Source: Pseudoxanthomonas sp. JBR18
Lineage (GTDB): Bacteria; Pseudomonadota; Gammaproteobacteria; Xanthomonadales; Xanthomonadaceae
Reading direction: 5' to 3'
DNA: 64,000 bases
NCBI RefSeq assembly: GCF_028198165.1
Contig: NZ_CP116339.1
Span: forward strand, 1,805,001-1,869,000
Position numbers and translations under genes: made by a program. Within the stretch, counting starts at the first letter, position 1. Each line of letters opens with the position of its first letter. Shown here one piece after another: positions 9,389 through 17,667 of the stretch. The notes beneath the pieces are model-generated. The model searched no databases. It was given only the letters and a program-made list of their open reading frames with translations, and was not told the DNA's origin.

Positions 9389-9985
9389 ATGTCCCCCGTT
9401 CCCGACCTTGCCCCACCGCCTGCCGCGCGTTTCCTGCGCGAGGCGACTGCGCAGGCACACGCTGCAGTGGAGGCACTACCGCACATGCCCGCGCTGGCGG
9501 CCGGCACCCTGGAGCCAGCCCTCTACGGCCGGGTCCTGCAGGCGCACCTGTCCATCCTGGCGCCCTGGGAGCACGCGCACGCGGCCTGGCTGGCGGCGCT
9601 GCCGGTCCATGGCTGGCGCTACCGGCCTCGCGTTCCGGCGCTGCGCCATGACCTGCATGCCCTGGGCGAGCCCCTTCCGCCGGTGGCCGGAGCCGCCGAG
9701 GCGTCGATCGAAGCCGCCCAGGCCTGGGGCATGCTCTACGTCGTGGAGGGCTCGATGCTGGGTGGGCGGGTGATCGCCCGACAGTTGCGGCGTCAGCAGC
9801 CCTCCTTGGAAGGGGCGCTGGCCTACTTCGACCTCGGCAGCGAGGAGCCCGCCGCCTGGCGGCGGTTCCAGGACTGCCTTGAAAGGGCGCTCACCCCGCC
9901 TGGCGCCCGCGAGCAGGCGGTGGCTGGTGCGATGGCGATGTTCGCCCGTTTTCACCAACAGCTTTGCTTCGGAAGGCCCGTATGA
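9389..9985 (+). CDS. bphO: Biliverdin-producing heme oxygenase
   Basis: About 198 residues from the ATG at 9389; an in-frame ATG at 9368 is possible and no site has a strong ribosome-binding sequence. The protein matches the all-alpha bacterial heme oxygenase family: FLREATAQAHAAVE carries the probable proximal heme His, and WGMLYVVEGSMLGGRVIARQL is the distal helix with its Gly-rich kink. The enzyme opens heme to biliverdin, which is the chromophore of the phytochrome encoded next. The stop overlaps the bphP start (ATGA), so the two are translationally coupled and chromophore and receptor are made together. Confidence 0.93.
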   Translation: MSPVPDLAPPPAARFLREATAQAHAAVEALPHMPALAAGTLEPALYGRVLQAHLSILAPWEHAHAAWLAALPVHGWRYRPRVPALRHDLHALGEPLPPVAGAAEASIEAAQAWGMLYVVEGSMLGGRVIARQLRRQQPSLEGALAYFDLGSEEPAAWRRFQDCLERALTPPGAREQAVAGAMAMFARFHQQLCFGRPV

Positions 9986-11883
9986 ACGTTGTCGTCGATC
10001 CCGTGGACATGGATGCGTGCGCGCGCGAGCCCATCCACATCCCTGGCTCCATCCAGCCGTTCGGCGTGCTGCTGGTCATCGACCCGGCCACCGGATGCAT
10101 CGTCCAGGCCAGTGAGACGGCCGCGGCGGTCCTGGGCGTGGACGATCCGCTGGGCCGGCGTTGGGACGCGTTGCTGGACCTGGGCAAGCGCCAACTGCCC
10201 GATCCGGCCAGCGTGACCGAGCGCGTGCACCTGTCCCACGCGGCGGTCGAGTTCCCGCTGCGTGACGCGACTCCGGAGGCGTCCTGGGTCGGCGCGTGGC
10301 ATCTGTCACCCACGCACTGGCTGGTCGAACTGGAGCCGCGCGACTCGCGTGGCTCCGACGCCGGACTCAACGATGCGCTGCCGACCCTGCGGCTGCTGGA
10401 GCGCGACGGTTCGGTCGCCGAGGCCAGCCTGCGCGTCGCGCGCGAGATCCATGCGTTGCTCGGCTATGACCGGGTGATGGTCTACCGTTTCGACAACGAC
10501 TGGAACGGCGATGTCATCGCCGAGGCGCGCGCGCCGGACCTGGAGGCCTACCTGGGCCTGCATTATCCGGCGACCGACATTCCGGCCCAGGCCCGTGCGC
10601 TGTACCTGCGCAACCGGGTGCGCCAGATCGCCCATGTCGGCTATCGCCCCTCGCCGATTACACCGGTGCTCAACCCGGCCGATGGCCAGCCGGTGGACCT
10701 GAGCGATGTGAGCCTGCGCAGCGTCTCGCCGGTGCACCTGGAGTACCTGGCCAACATGGGGGTCTCGGCGACGCTGGTGACCTCCATCGTGGTCAACGAC
10801 GCGCTGTGGGGCCTGGTGGCCTGCCATCACTACAAGCCGCACTTCGCCAACCATGCCATGCGCGATGTGGCCGATGCGCTCTCGCGCGGCCTGGCCGGGC
10901 GCATCGGGGCACTGCAGGCGGTGGAGCGCGCGCGCACCGAGTCGGTCCTGCTGACCGTGCGCGAGAAGCTGATCACCGCGTTCAACGACGCCGACACCAT
11001 GACCCCGGACATGCTGGCCGAGATGGCGCCGGACCTGATGGACGTGGTCGATGCCGACGGCGTGGCGATCTTCCACGGAGATCATGTCACCCGCCACGGA
11101 CAGCTACCGCCGGAGCGGGACCTGGCGCGGATCCGCGCCCAGATCGAGTCGGGCGATTACGAGGCGCTGCGCGAGGGCGCGGTCGGGGCCCTGCATACCG
11201 ACACCATCGGGACCACCTTTCCGCCGCTGGCCGACCTGGCGCCGCTGGCGGCCGGCCTGATCTTCGTGCCGCTGATGCCGCAGGCTCGCAGTGCGCTGAT
11301 GTGGACCCGGCGCGAGCAGGTCCAGACCGTCAACTGGGCCGGCAACCCCGCGTTGGCCAAGCTGCCGGACATCCCCAACTCGCGCCTGTCTCCGCGCAAG
11401 AGTTTTGATCTGTGGCAGGAAACCGTGCGTGGCCGCGCGCGGCCGTGGTCGCAGCTGCACCTGGAGTCGGCCCGCAGCCTGCGCGTGCTGATCGAGCTGA
11501 TGGAGCGCAAGCGCTATCAGCAGGACTTCGTCATGCTCGAGGCCTCGTTGGCGCGCCTGCGCCAGGGCGTGGCCATCATCGAGCGCGGTCCGGCGGGCAT
11601 TGCCCGGGTGGTCTTCGTCAACGAGGCCTTCGCCGACCTGGCCGACCTGGACAATTCGGACATGATCGGCCTCGACATGCGGACCCTGCTGGATCCCTCG
11701 GTGCGCGCCGAAGCCCTGTCGGCCCTGGAGACCCAACTGCGCGCATCGACACCGGCCGCCAGCGTCCTGCCCCTGCGGGTCGCCAATGCCGAACCACGCC
11801 TGCTGCATTTCGACTTCGAGCCGCTGCCCGCACGCGGCGGGCAGACGACCCATTGGCTACTGCAGCTGAGCGAGCCCGGCTGA
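9982..11883 (+). CDS. bphP: Bacteriophytochrome with C-terminal PAS output domain
   Basis: 633-residue red/far-red photoreceptor. The ATG at 9982 is chosen because it overlaps the bphO stop and puts the biliverdin-attaching Cys at position 13, where xanthomonad phytochromes have it. Domains in order: PAS2 (about 15-120), GAF (about 140-310) with the chromophore-pocket motif ATDIPAQAR (Asp199) and His252, PHY (about 320-500) with the tongue motif PRKSF (471-475), and a C-terminal PAS-like domain (about 517-630). There is no histidine kinase: no H-box and no ATPase domain. This PAS2-GAF-PHY-PAS order matches the Xanthomonas BphP, in which the last domain passes the signal to partners. Confidence 0.96.
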   Translation: MNVVVDPVDMDACAREPIHIPGSIQPFGVLLVIDPATGCIVQASETAAAVLGVDDPLGRRWDALLDLGKRQLPDPASVTERVHLSHAAVEFPLRDATPEASWVGAWHLSPTHWLVELEPRDSRGSDAGLNDALPTLRLLERDGSVAEASLRVAREIHALLGYDRVMVYRFDNDWNGDVIAEARAPDLEAYLGLHYPATDIPAQARALYLRNRVRQIAHVGYRPSPITPVLNPADGQPVDLSDVSLRSVSPVHLEYLANMGVSATLVTSIVVNDALWGLVACHHYKPHFANHAMRDVADALSRGLAGRIGALQAVERARTESVLLTVREKLITAFNDADTMTPDMLAEMAPDLMDVVDADGVAIFHGDHVTRHGQLPPERDLARIRAQIESGDYEALREGAVGALHTDTIGTTFPPLADLAPLAAGLIFVPLMPQARSALMWTRREQVQTVNWAGNPALAKLPDIPNSRLSPRKSFDLWQETVRGRARPWSQLHLESARSLRVLIELMERKRYQQDFVMLEASLARLRQGVAIIERGPAGIARVVFVNEAFADLADLDNSDMIGLDMRTLLDPSVRAEALSALETQLRASTPAASVLPLRVANAEPRLLHFDFEPLPARGGQTTHWLLQLSEPG

Positions 11884-11902
11884 GCGACTCCCCGGTGCCA
11901 AG

Positions 11903-11919
11903 TCCGGACCTTGTCCGGG
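11903..11919. terminator. Weak hairpin between convergent bphP and GH5 genes
   Basis: TCCGGAC (11903-11909) and GTCCGGG (11913-11919) form a 7-bp stem with one G-T pair and a 3-nt loop. It sits in the 71-bp gap between the convergent stops. There is no T run on either side, so termination is only a possibility. Confidence 0.3.
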
Positions 11920-11954
11920 AACTGGCGTTGGGTCTGCGTTGCGCGACGTGAGGT

Positions 11955-13100
11955 CTAGAGCTTCCTGGCCTTGACGGGCAGCGAGAGCATCGGGGAGACA
12001 GGGGAGCTGGCCGCGGGATTCGACGGCGGGTTGGAGCTGGCCGGGGGGGGCGAGGCTGTGCCGGTGGTGATGCGCTTGGCCCGGTTCGACAGGACCGTCA
12101 TCTGTGGCTTGGCGCTGCCATCGCTGGCCGGTTGTACGCTGAACATATAGTTGCCCCACCATGCGCCGCCGGCCCAGTAGCTCCAGCCGCGCCAGACATC
12201 GGCGTTGTCCTGGACGTAGGCCAGCATGTTGTCCAGTGCGGACAGGCAGGTCTCGTTGGCGGCCGCGCCGAACTCGCCGAGGAAGCCCGTCCTTCTGTTG
12301 GTGCGCAGCCAGCTGGTGAACGCCGCCAACTTGTCCGCTCCGATCGACGTGCTCACGCAGGTCGAGTGGGTCCCGGAATAGTCCGAATCCATGTACTGGT
12401 GGACCTCAAAGGCGATGTTGTTGGCCGAGTCGGTAATCGTCAGCAGGGCATCGGCGTTGGAAGTGCCACCGCCTGCGCTGGCATTGGTCCAGCTGTGCGC
12501 GCCAGTCCATGCCACGCCGGGGACCAGGATCAGGTTGCGGGCGCCCGTGGCGCGGATCGCATCGATGCCTGCCTGGGCACTCGCGGCCCAGGTGACGGCG
12601 TCGACCCCGTAGGGTTCGTTCATGAGGCCGAAGATCACGGCGCGATCGTTGGCGAATTCCTTGGAAAGCTGGCGCCAGAGATCGGCAAAGACCGTGTTCG
12701 GAACCGAGCTGGTCCCGATGCGGGTGCCGTAGTACTTGGCATAGTTGTGCGGATCCAGGATGACAGTGATGCCGTGGTTCTTGGCACGCGTGACGGCCGT
12801 GCGGATGTAGGAGAGCTGGGTGACGTCGAGGGTGGCCCCCGCACTGGATTGCAATCGCTCCCAGAGGAAGGGAAGGCGTACGACGTTCATCCCCTGACTG
12901 GCGTAGTAGGCGAAGTCGGCATCCGAGGGATAGACGTAGTTCTGGTACAGCACGCCCGGCTTGGCCGAGGAGTTGAACTCGGCGCCGGCGAGGTTGACGC
13001 CGGCGTACTTGAGGACATCGGTGGCGCTGGCGGGATGGGCGTGGGTTAGCAGGGCGATCAGGAGGGCGGCGGAGGCCGCCAGGGGCGGTAGCAGACGCAT
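11955..13100 (-). CDS. Secreted GH5 endoglucanase, copy 1
   Basis: 381 residues. The signal peptide of about 26 residues ends ASA-TD. A single glycoside hydrolase family 5 domain follows (about 28-345), subfamily 5-like. Acid/base Glu162 lies in LMNEP and nucleophile Glu276 in FLGEFG. Other active-site motifs are NVVRLPFLWERLQ, DPHNYAKYYG, FEVHQYMD and WSYWAGGAWW. It should cut internal beta-1,4-glucan bonds outside the cell. No carbohydrate-binding module is present. Instead the protein ends in a Pro/Ser/Ala-rich tail (about 347-370) and a short basic end, which looks like a linker without its module. It is the last of three tandem minus-strand paralogs and is closest in sequence to copy 2. 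Confidence 0.95.
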   Translation of the reverse strand: MRLLPPLAASAALLIALLTHAHPASATDVLKYAGVNLAGAEFNSSAKPGVLYQNYVYPSDADFAYYASQGMNVVRLPFLWERLQSSAGATLDVTQLSYIRTAVTRAKNHGITVILDPHNYAKYYGTRIGTSSVPNTVFADLWRQLSKEFANDRAVIFGLMNEPYGVDAVTWAASAQAGIDAIRATGARNLILVPGVAWTGAHSWTNASAGGGTSNADALLTITDSANNIAFEVHQYMDSDYSGTHSTCVSTSIGADKLAAFTSWLRTNRRTGFLGEFGAAANETCLSALDNMLAYVQDNADVWRGWSYWAGGAWWGNYMFSVQPASDGSAKPQMTVLSNRAKRITTGTASPPPASSNPPSNPAASSPVSPMLSLPVKARKL

Positions 13101-13642
13101 ATGGGCTCGGGGGAAGTGGTCACCTCGCCGTGCCGTCCGGCCGGTCGAGGCGGAGGACCCGCACTGCCTTGTCGGACAGCCGCTGGTCCCTGCGTCGGGA
13201 GGAGGAGGTCATGACCCATGCGATCCCTGTGCATTCGGTCGATGGCCCCCGCGGAGTGCCGTTCTCGGCATCGGGGGCCATGGCCCACTCGATGCGGCGG
13301 GCCATTTCTGGCCCGATTTGCCAAACGGTCACTAGGCTCCCAGCAAGGCCTGTGCCGATTTCGGTCGGTTTCATACGTGATGTGTAGAAACTGTGACGAT
13401 TGCCGCTCTGTGTCATCACTCCCTTAGTGAGGGGCGACTCGTTTTGCGCTGTGAAGCGTTTGCCATGTGGCTCTGTAGCAAAGTTTCCCGCGCTCACCTC
13501 TCCGCCACGAGCCAACCTTGCGTCGGCTTTACGTCGCGTCGTGCCCCTGGGAGTCACTTCCTGCGGGGGCGGAGCACGGATCCGTGACGGTGACGAAAGA
13601 CCAGGCGGGCCGGACATCGCGTCCTGCCCGCCCGGTTAGGAC
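13101..13642 (-). promoter_or_regulatory. 542-bp spacer upstream of GH5 copy 1
   Basis: No supported gene. It contains the copy 2 terminator (13601-13635) and, at about 13367-13395, a motif TTCATAC-N5-GTGTAGAA-N2-TGTGACG that recurs upstream of copy 2. A dyad CACTCCCTTAGTG lies at about 13418-13430. It is presumed to hold the copy 1 promoter and regulator sites. Confidence 0.5.
13601..13635 (-). terminator. Terminator of GH5 copy 2
   Basis: Read on the minus strand, a 15-position stem pairs at 14 positions, including one G-U pair. The loop is GCGAT and the 3' flank TCTTTCGTC is moderately T-rich. It starts 7 bases after the copy 2 stop codon. Confidence 0.75.
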
Positions 13643-14686
13643 TTACTTGCCGCTGACCTCATGGGCGTGCGGAGCAAGGATCTTCATCTGGGGCCGGGAG
13701 GCGCCCTTGTAAGGCTGCACGTTGAACATGTAGTTCGAGGGCCACCATGCGCCTGCGGCCCAGTAGGTCCAGCCCAGCCACACGTCCTTGTTGGACTGCA
13801 TGTACTCGAGCATGTTGTCCAGCGCCACCATGCAGGTGCCGTTGTTGGCCGCGCCGAACTCGCCAAGGAAGCCGACCTTGTGGTGGGCGCGCAACCAGGA
13901 GGTGAAGCTCTTGAGCGTGTCCGCGCCGATGGTCTTGCTGACGCAGCTGGAGTGGGTGCCCGAATAGTCCGCATCCAGATATTGGTGGACCTCGAAGGCC
14001 AGCTTGTTGGCGGGATCCTTCAACTTGAGCAAGGCATCGCCATTGGAGGTGCCGCCGCCTGCCGAGGCGACCGTCCAGTTATGCGCCCCGGTCCAGGCGA
14101 CACCCGGGACGAGGATCAGATTCTTGGCACCGGTGTTGCGGATGGCGCTGATGCCCGCCTGGGCAGCGCTGGCCCAGGTCACCGCCTTCATGTCGTTTGG
14201 CTCGTTCATCAGCCCGAACATCACCGCATCGTCGTTCTTGAAAGCAGCGGCCAACTGGCGCCACAGGTCGGCGAACACGGCGTTGGGGACGGCGCTGGTT
14301 CCGATGTACCTGCCGTAGTACTTGGCGTAGTTGTGCGGATCCAGGATGACCTTCATGCCGTGGTTCTTAGCGCGCGTGACCGCCGTGCGCAGGTAGGACA
14401 GCTGCGTCGCATCGAGCTTGCCCCCCGCACTGCGCTGCAGCCGTTCCCACAGGAAGGGAAGGCGCACCACGTTCATGCCCTGCCTGGAGAAATACGCGAA
14501 GTCCGAATCGGACGGATAGACGTAGTCGTTGTAGAGCACGCCAGGCTTGGCCGCGGAGTTGAACTCGGCGCCGGACAGGTTGACGCCGGCGTACTTGAGC
14601 ACGCTGCCAGCCTTGGCGGCGGGGGCGCACGCCAAGGCTGCGGCGAGTGCGATGGACGAGACACGAAGGGTTTGGAACAGGCGCAT
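13643..14686 (-). CDS. Secreted GH5 endoglucanase, copy 2
   Basis: 347 residues from the ATG at 14686, which starts a signal peptide MRLFQTLRVSSIALAAALAC cut near AKA-GS; a longer upstream frame is rejected. A single GH5 domain has Glu162 (LMNEP) and Glu276 (FLGEFG) at the same residue numbers as copy 1, showing near gap-free alignment of the two through the catalytic core. WTYWAAGAWWPSNYMF closes the barrel. There is no linker, tail or binding module. Its own terminator and a 450-bp upstream region suggest separate transcription. Expected activity is secreted endo-beta-1,4-glucanase. Confidence 0.95.
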   Translation of the reverse strand: MRLFQTLRVSSIALAAALACAPAAKAGSVLKYAGVNLSGAEFNSAAKPGVLYNDYVYPSDSDFAYFSRQGMNVVRLPFLWERLQRSAGGKLDATQLSYLRTAVTRAKNHGMKVILDPHNYAKYYGRYIGTSAVPNAVFADLWRQLAAAFKNDDAVMFGLMNEPNDMKAVTWASAAQAGISAIRNTGAKNLILVPGVAWTGAHNWTVASAGGGTSNGDALLKLKDPANKLAFEVHQYLDADYSGTHSSCVSKTIGADTLKSFTSWLRAHHKVGFLGEFGAANNGTCMVALDNMLEYMQSNKDVWLGWTYWAAGAWWPSNYMFNVQPYKGASRPQMKILAPHAHEVSGK

Positions 14687-15135
14687 ATCGGGGGATCTCA
14701 GCGTCGTTACTCGGCAAGCGAGTGGAGGTTTCATGGGAGGTGGGTTCAGGCCGGCGGCATCCAGGCAGCACCGGTCATCGGGCCAGGCGCCCGCTCGCAC
14801 GGGCAGTCAGGCCGCTTTTGCATTGAGGAGGAGCCGTTACCCCGCGCGATCCGGCACGGTGCTCAATCGACCCCAAGGCGTGGTGCCACAGGCGGCCGGC
14901 CATTCGGTCCGGCGATACCTGACAATCGCGACATCACGTGGCCGATCCTAGGTGGGTTTTGCGTGCAGTTCACACCCGGCGTGTAGAAGGTGTGACGCCG
15001 TCGTGAATATCACATTCGTGAACAGGGGTCTGTGCCGTTTCGAGGACTGCGTCTCGCTCCGGTTGTTGACCCGGATAACAAAAAAGCCGTCACGTGGACG
15101 GCTCTTGTCATGTCACTGCCAAGCGCTTGCGCGAA
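14687..15135 (-). promoter_or_regulatory. 449-bp spacer upstream of GH5 copy 2
   Basis: No supported gene. It holds the copy 3 terminator (15085-15103) and, at about 14969-14997, the second copy of the motif TTCACAC-N5-GTGTAGAA-N2-TGTGACG. Its distance to the copy 2 start is about the same as that of the copy 1 motif to its own start. TTCACGA occurs twice as a direct repeat on the minus strand at about 15003-15023. Confidence 0.5.
15085..15103 (-). terminator. Rho-independent terminator of GH5 copy 3
   Basis: On the minus strand a perfect 7-bp stem AGCCGTC / GACGGCT with a 5-nt loop is followed directly by TTTTTTGT. It lies about 33 bases after the stop codon. Confidence 0.92.
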
Positions 15136-16218
15136 TCAGTGGGGTGAAGTCACCGCCCGGGCATGGCGAGAGAGGATGCGCATCTGCGGCTTGTCGCCGC
15201 CATCCCGACCCGGTTGCACGCCGAACATGTAGCTCGGCGGCCACCAAGCCCCAGCCGCCCAATAGCTCCAGCCCAGCCAGACGTCACCGTTCTTTTCCAT
15301 GTAGCTCAGCATCCCATCCAGCGCGGCCATGCACTCGGGCCGCGTGCTGGCGCCAAACTCACCCAGGAAACCGGTTTTGTGGTGCTTGCGCAGCCAGCGC
15401 GTGAAGCCCTCCAGGCGCTGCACGCCGACCTGTTCATTGACGCACGTGTCCTTGGTACCGGAGGAATCCTTGTCCAGGTACTGGTGCGCCTCGAACGCAA
15501 GGTTGTGAGCCGGGTCGCGGATGGCGAGCAGGGCGTCGGCGTTGGAACTGCCGCCCCCGGCGGTCGCGCTATTCCAGCTATGCGCGCCGCTCCAGGCCGT
15601 GCCAGGGACCAGGATCAGGTTCTTTGCGCCCGCCTCGCGGATGGCATCGATGGCCGCCTGGGCCGAGCGGGCCCAGGCGCGCGCGCTGATGCCGTGCGGT
15701 TCGTTCATCAGCCCGAACAGCACGTCCGGCTTGTTGGCCAAGGCCGGCTCGCGGGCCAACCGCGCCCACAGGTCGGCGAACACCGCGTCGGGTACCGCGT
15801 CGCTGCCGATCTTCTGTCCGTTGTATTGGCCATAGTTGTGGACATCCAGCAGCAGGGCGATGCCATGCCGGTGGGCGTTGTCCACGGTCTTGGTGAGCAT
15901 CTCCAACTGGGTCGGGTCCAGCTCGCCCTTGGGCTCGGGCTGCAGGCGCTCCCACAGGAACGGCAGGCGCACGATGTTCATGCCCTGCGCGGCGAAGTAG
16001 GCGAAGTCCTTATCCGACGGATAGGTGTAGTCCTTGAACACCCTGCCCGGCTTCTGGCTGGACTTGAACTCGGCCCCGGCCAGGTTCACGCCGGCGTATT
16101 CCAGCACGCGCTTGTGCTGGGCCAGGCCCGTCAGCGGCAGGGCCATGAGCAGCAGGGCCAGGAACCGGGAAGGTCGGGACGGATGCAAGCGCATGCGGAA
16201 GCTCCGGTGGGCCGTCAT
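15136..16218 (-). CDS. Secreted GH5 endoglucanase, copy 3
   Basis: 360 residues. The ATG at 16218 is chosen for its ribosome site (CAGGAG, 5 bases upstream); an in-frame ATG at 16194 is also possible. A signal peptide with hydrophobic core FLALLLMALPLTGLAQ ends near residue 34. The GH5 domain carries Glu173 (LMNEP) and Glu287 (FLGEFG), plus NIVRLPFLWERLQ, DVHNYGQYNG and WSYWAAGAWWPPSYMF. It is more diverged than copies 1 and 2 are from each other, with several small indels. It is the first of the three in transcription order but has its own terminator. Expected activity is secreted endo-beta-1,4-glucanase. Confidence 0.95.
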   Translation of the reverse strand: MTAHRSFRMRLHPSRPSRFLALLLMALPLTGLAQHKRVLEYAGVNLAGAEFKSSQKPGRVFKDYTYPSDKDFAYFAAQGMNIVRLPFLWERLQPEPKGELDPTQLEMLTKTVDNAHRHGIALLLDVHNYGQYNGQKIGSDAVPDAVFADLWARLAREPALANKPDVLFGLMNEPHGISARAWARSAQAAIDAIREAGAKNLILVPGTAWSGAHSWNSATAGGGSSNADALLAIRDPAHNLAFEAHQYLDKDSSGTKDTCVNEQVGVQRLEGFTRWLRKHHKTGFLGEFGASTRPECMAALDGMLSYMEKNGDVWLGWSYWAAGAWWPPSYMFGVQPGRDGGDKPQMRILSRHARAVTSPH

Positions 16219-16380
16219 CGCGGCTCCTGGTCGTGGTGAGCGACGGTTTCGCCGATGCGGTCTGGGTGGGTGCGGCGGAGGGTGGGGGATGGCCGCCTCG
16301 TCGTGACGAGCCTAGGACACCTAACGCAACTGCAGCATGAAACCGGCGCTGACCATCGCGTCAGCGCTCAGTCGGCAGCG

Positions 16381-17568
16381 TCAGCCGCGCTTGGGCGGGC
16401 GCAGCGCCAGCATCACCACCACGCCAGCCACCAGGCCCCAGAAGGCCGAACCGATCCCCGCCAGGCTCAGCCCGGATGCGGTCACCAGGAAGGTCACCAG
16501 CGCTGCTTCGCGCCCGGTGTCGTCCTTCAGCGCGCCGTGCAAGGCGCTGCCGAGCGTGCCGAGCAGGGCGATGCCGGCCACGGCCATCACCAGTTCCTTC
16601 GGAAATGCCGCCAGCAGGGCGACCACCGTGGCGCCGAACACCCCCACGATCAGATAGATCACCCCCGCCCAGACGGCGGCCATGTAGCGTCGCGCGGGGT
16701 CTGGATGGGCTTCGGGCCCCATGCAGATCGCGGCGGTGATCGCCGCCAGGTTGAGGGAGAACGCGCCCAGCGGTGCCAGCACGACATTGAGCACGCCAGT
16801 CCAGCCGATCACCGGCGAGACCGGCACCTGGTAACCGGAGGCGCGAATGACCGCGACCCCGGGCACGTTCTGCGACGCCATGGTGACCACGAACATCGGC
16901 AGGGCCAGGCCCAGCAACGCGGCCAGGGAGAAGGTCGGGCTGACCCAGACCGGCTGGGCCGGGGCGAGCGCCACGCCGTCCAGGTGCAAACGGCCGCGCG
17001 CGCCAGCCACGACGATGCCGGCCAGCAGCGTGGCGATCACCGCATAGCGCGGCCATTGTCGGCGCATCAGCAGATAGACCGCCAGCATGACCAGCACCAG
17101 CAGCGGCTGGCTGCGCACCGCCACGAACGTATCCAGCCCGAAGCGCAACAGCACGCCTGCCAGCATGCCGGCCGCCAGTGGCAACGGGATGCGCCCGAGC
17201 ATCCGTTCGAACACCCCGGAGAACCCCGCCATCGCCACCAGGACGGCGCAGATCACGAATGCACCGATCGCATCGGACAGCGGCAGGCCGGTCGTCGTGG
17301 CCGCCAGCATCGCCGCCGCCGGTGTCGACCACGCGGTGACGACCGGGACGCGGTAACGCAAGGACAGCCCGATGCAACTCAGGCCCATGCCGATCCCCAA
17401 GGCCAGGATCCACGAGCCGATCTGCGCCTGGTTGGCGCCGACTGCCTGCGCGGCCTGGAACACGATGACCGCCGAACTGGCAAAGCCCACCAGCACGGTG
17501 ACAAAGCCTGCGGCCAGCGCCGACAGCGAGGAGTCGCGCAGCAGGCGCGAGGAGAGCAGGGCAGCCAT
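16381..17568 (-). CDS. BenE-type benzoate/H+ symporter family transporter
   Basis: 395-residue inner-membrane protein with about 12 hydrophobic segments. It matches the BenE family in SSLSALAAGFVTVLVGFASS at the N-terminus, VVTAWSTPAAAMLA, PLPLAAGMLAGVLLRFGLD, the conserved LPMFVVTMASQNVPGVAVIR and GAFSLNLAAITAAICMGPEAHPDP. The ATG at 17568 is taken because it begins the conserved N-terminus. Characterised relatives import benzoate with protons, but no benzoate catabolic genes are in the window, so the substrate is uncertain. Confidence 0.9.
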   Translation of the reverse strand: MAALLSSRLLRDSSLSALAAGFVTVLVGFASSAVIVFQAAQAVGANQAQIGSWILALGIGMGLSCIGLSLRYRVPVVTAWSTPAAAMLAATTTGLPLSDAIGAFVICAVLVAMAGFSGVFERMLGRIPLPLAAGMLAGVLLRFGLDTFVAVRSQPLLVLVMLAVYLLMRRQWPRYAVIATLLAGIVVAGARGRLHLDGVALAPAQPVWVSPTFSLAALLGLALPMFVVTMASQNVPGVAVIRASGYQVPVSPVIGWTGVLNVVLAPLGAFSLNLAAITAAICMGPEAHPDPARRYMAAVWAGVIYLIVGVFGATVVALLAAFPKELVMAVAGIALLGTLGSALHGALKDDTGREAALVTFLVTASGLSLAGIGSAFWGLVAGVVVMLALRPPKRG

Positions 17569-17667
17569 GGCAGACCGGAGTGGGGAACGCGGCGTGTGCA
17601 GCTTAATCGGCGTCCGCTCGCGCGGCCAATCTGGTTTCAAGCGGATCGATCCGCGTCCTCTCCGTGA

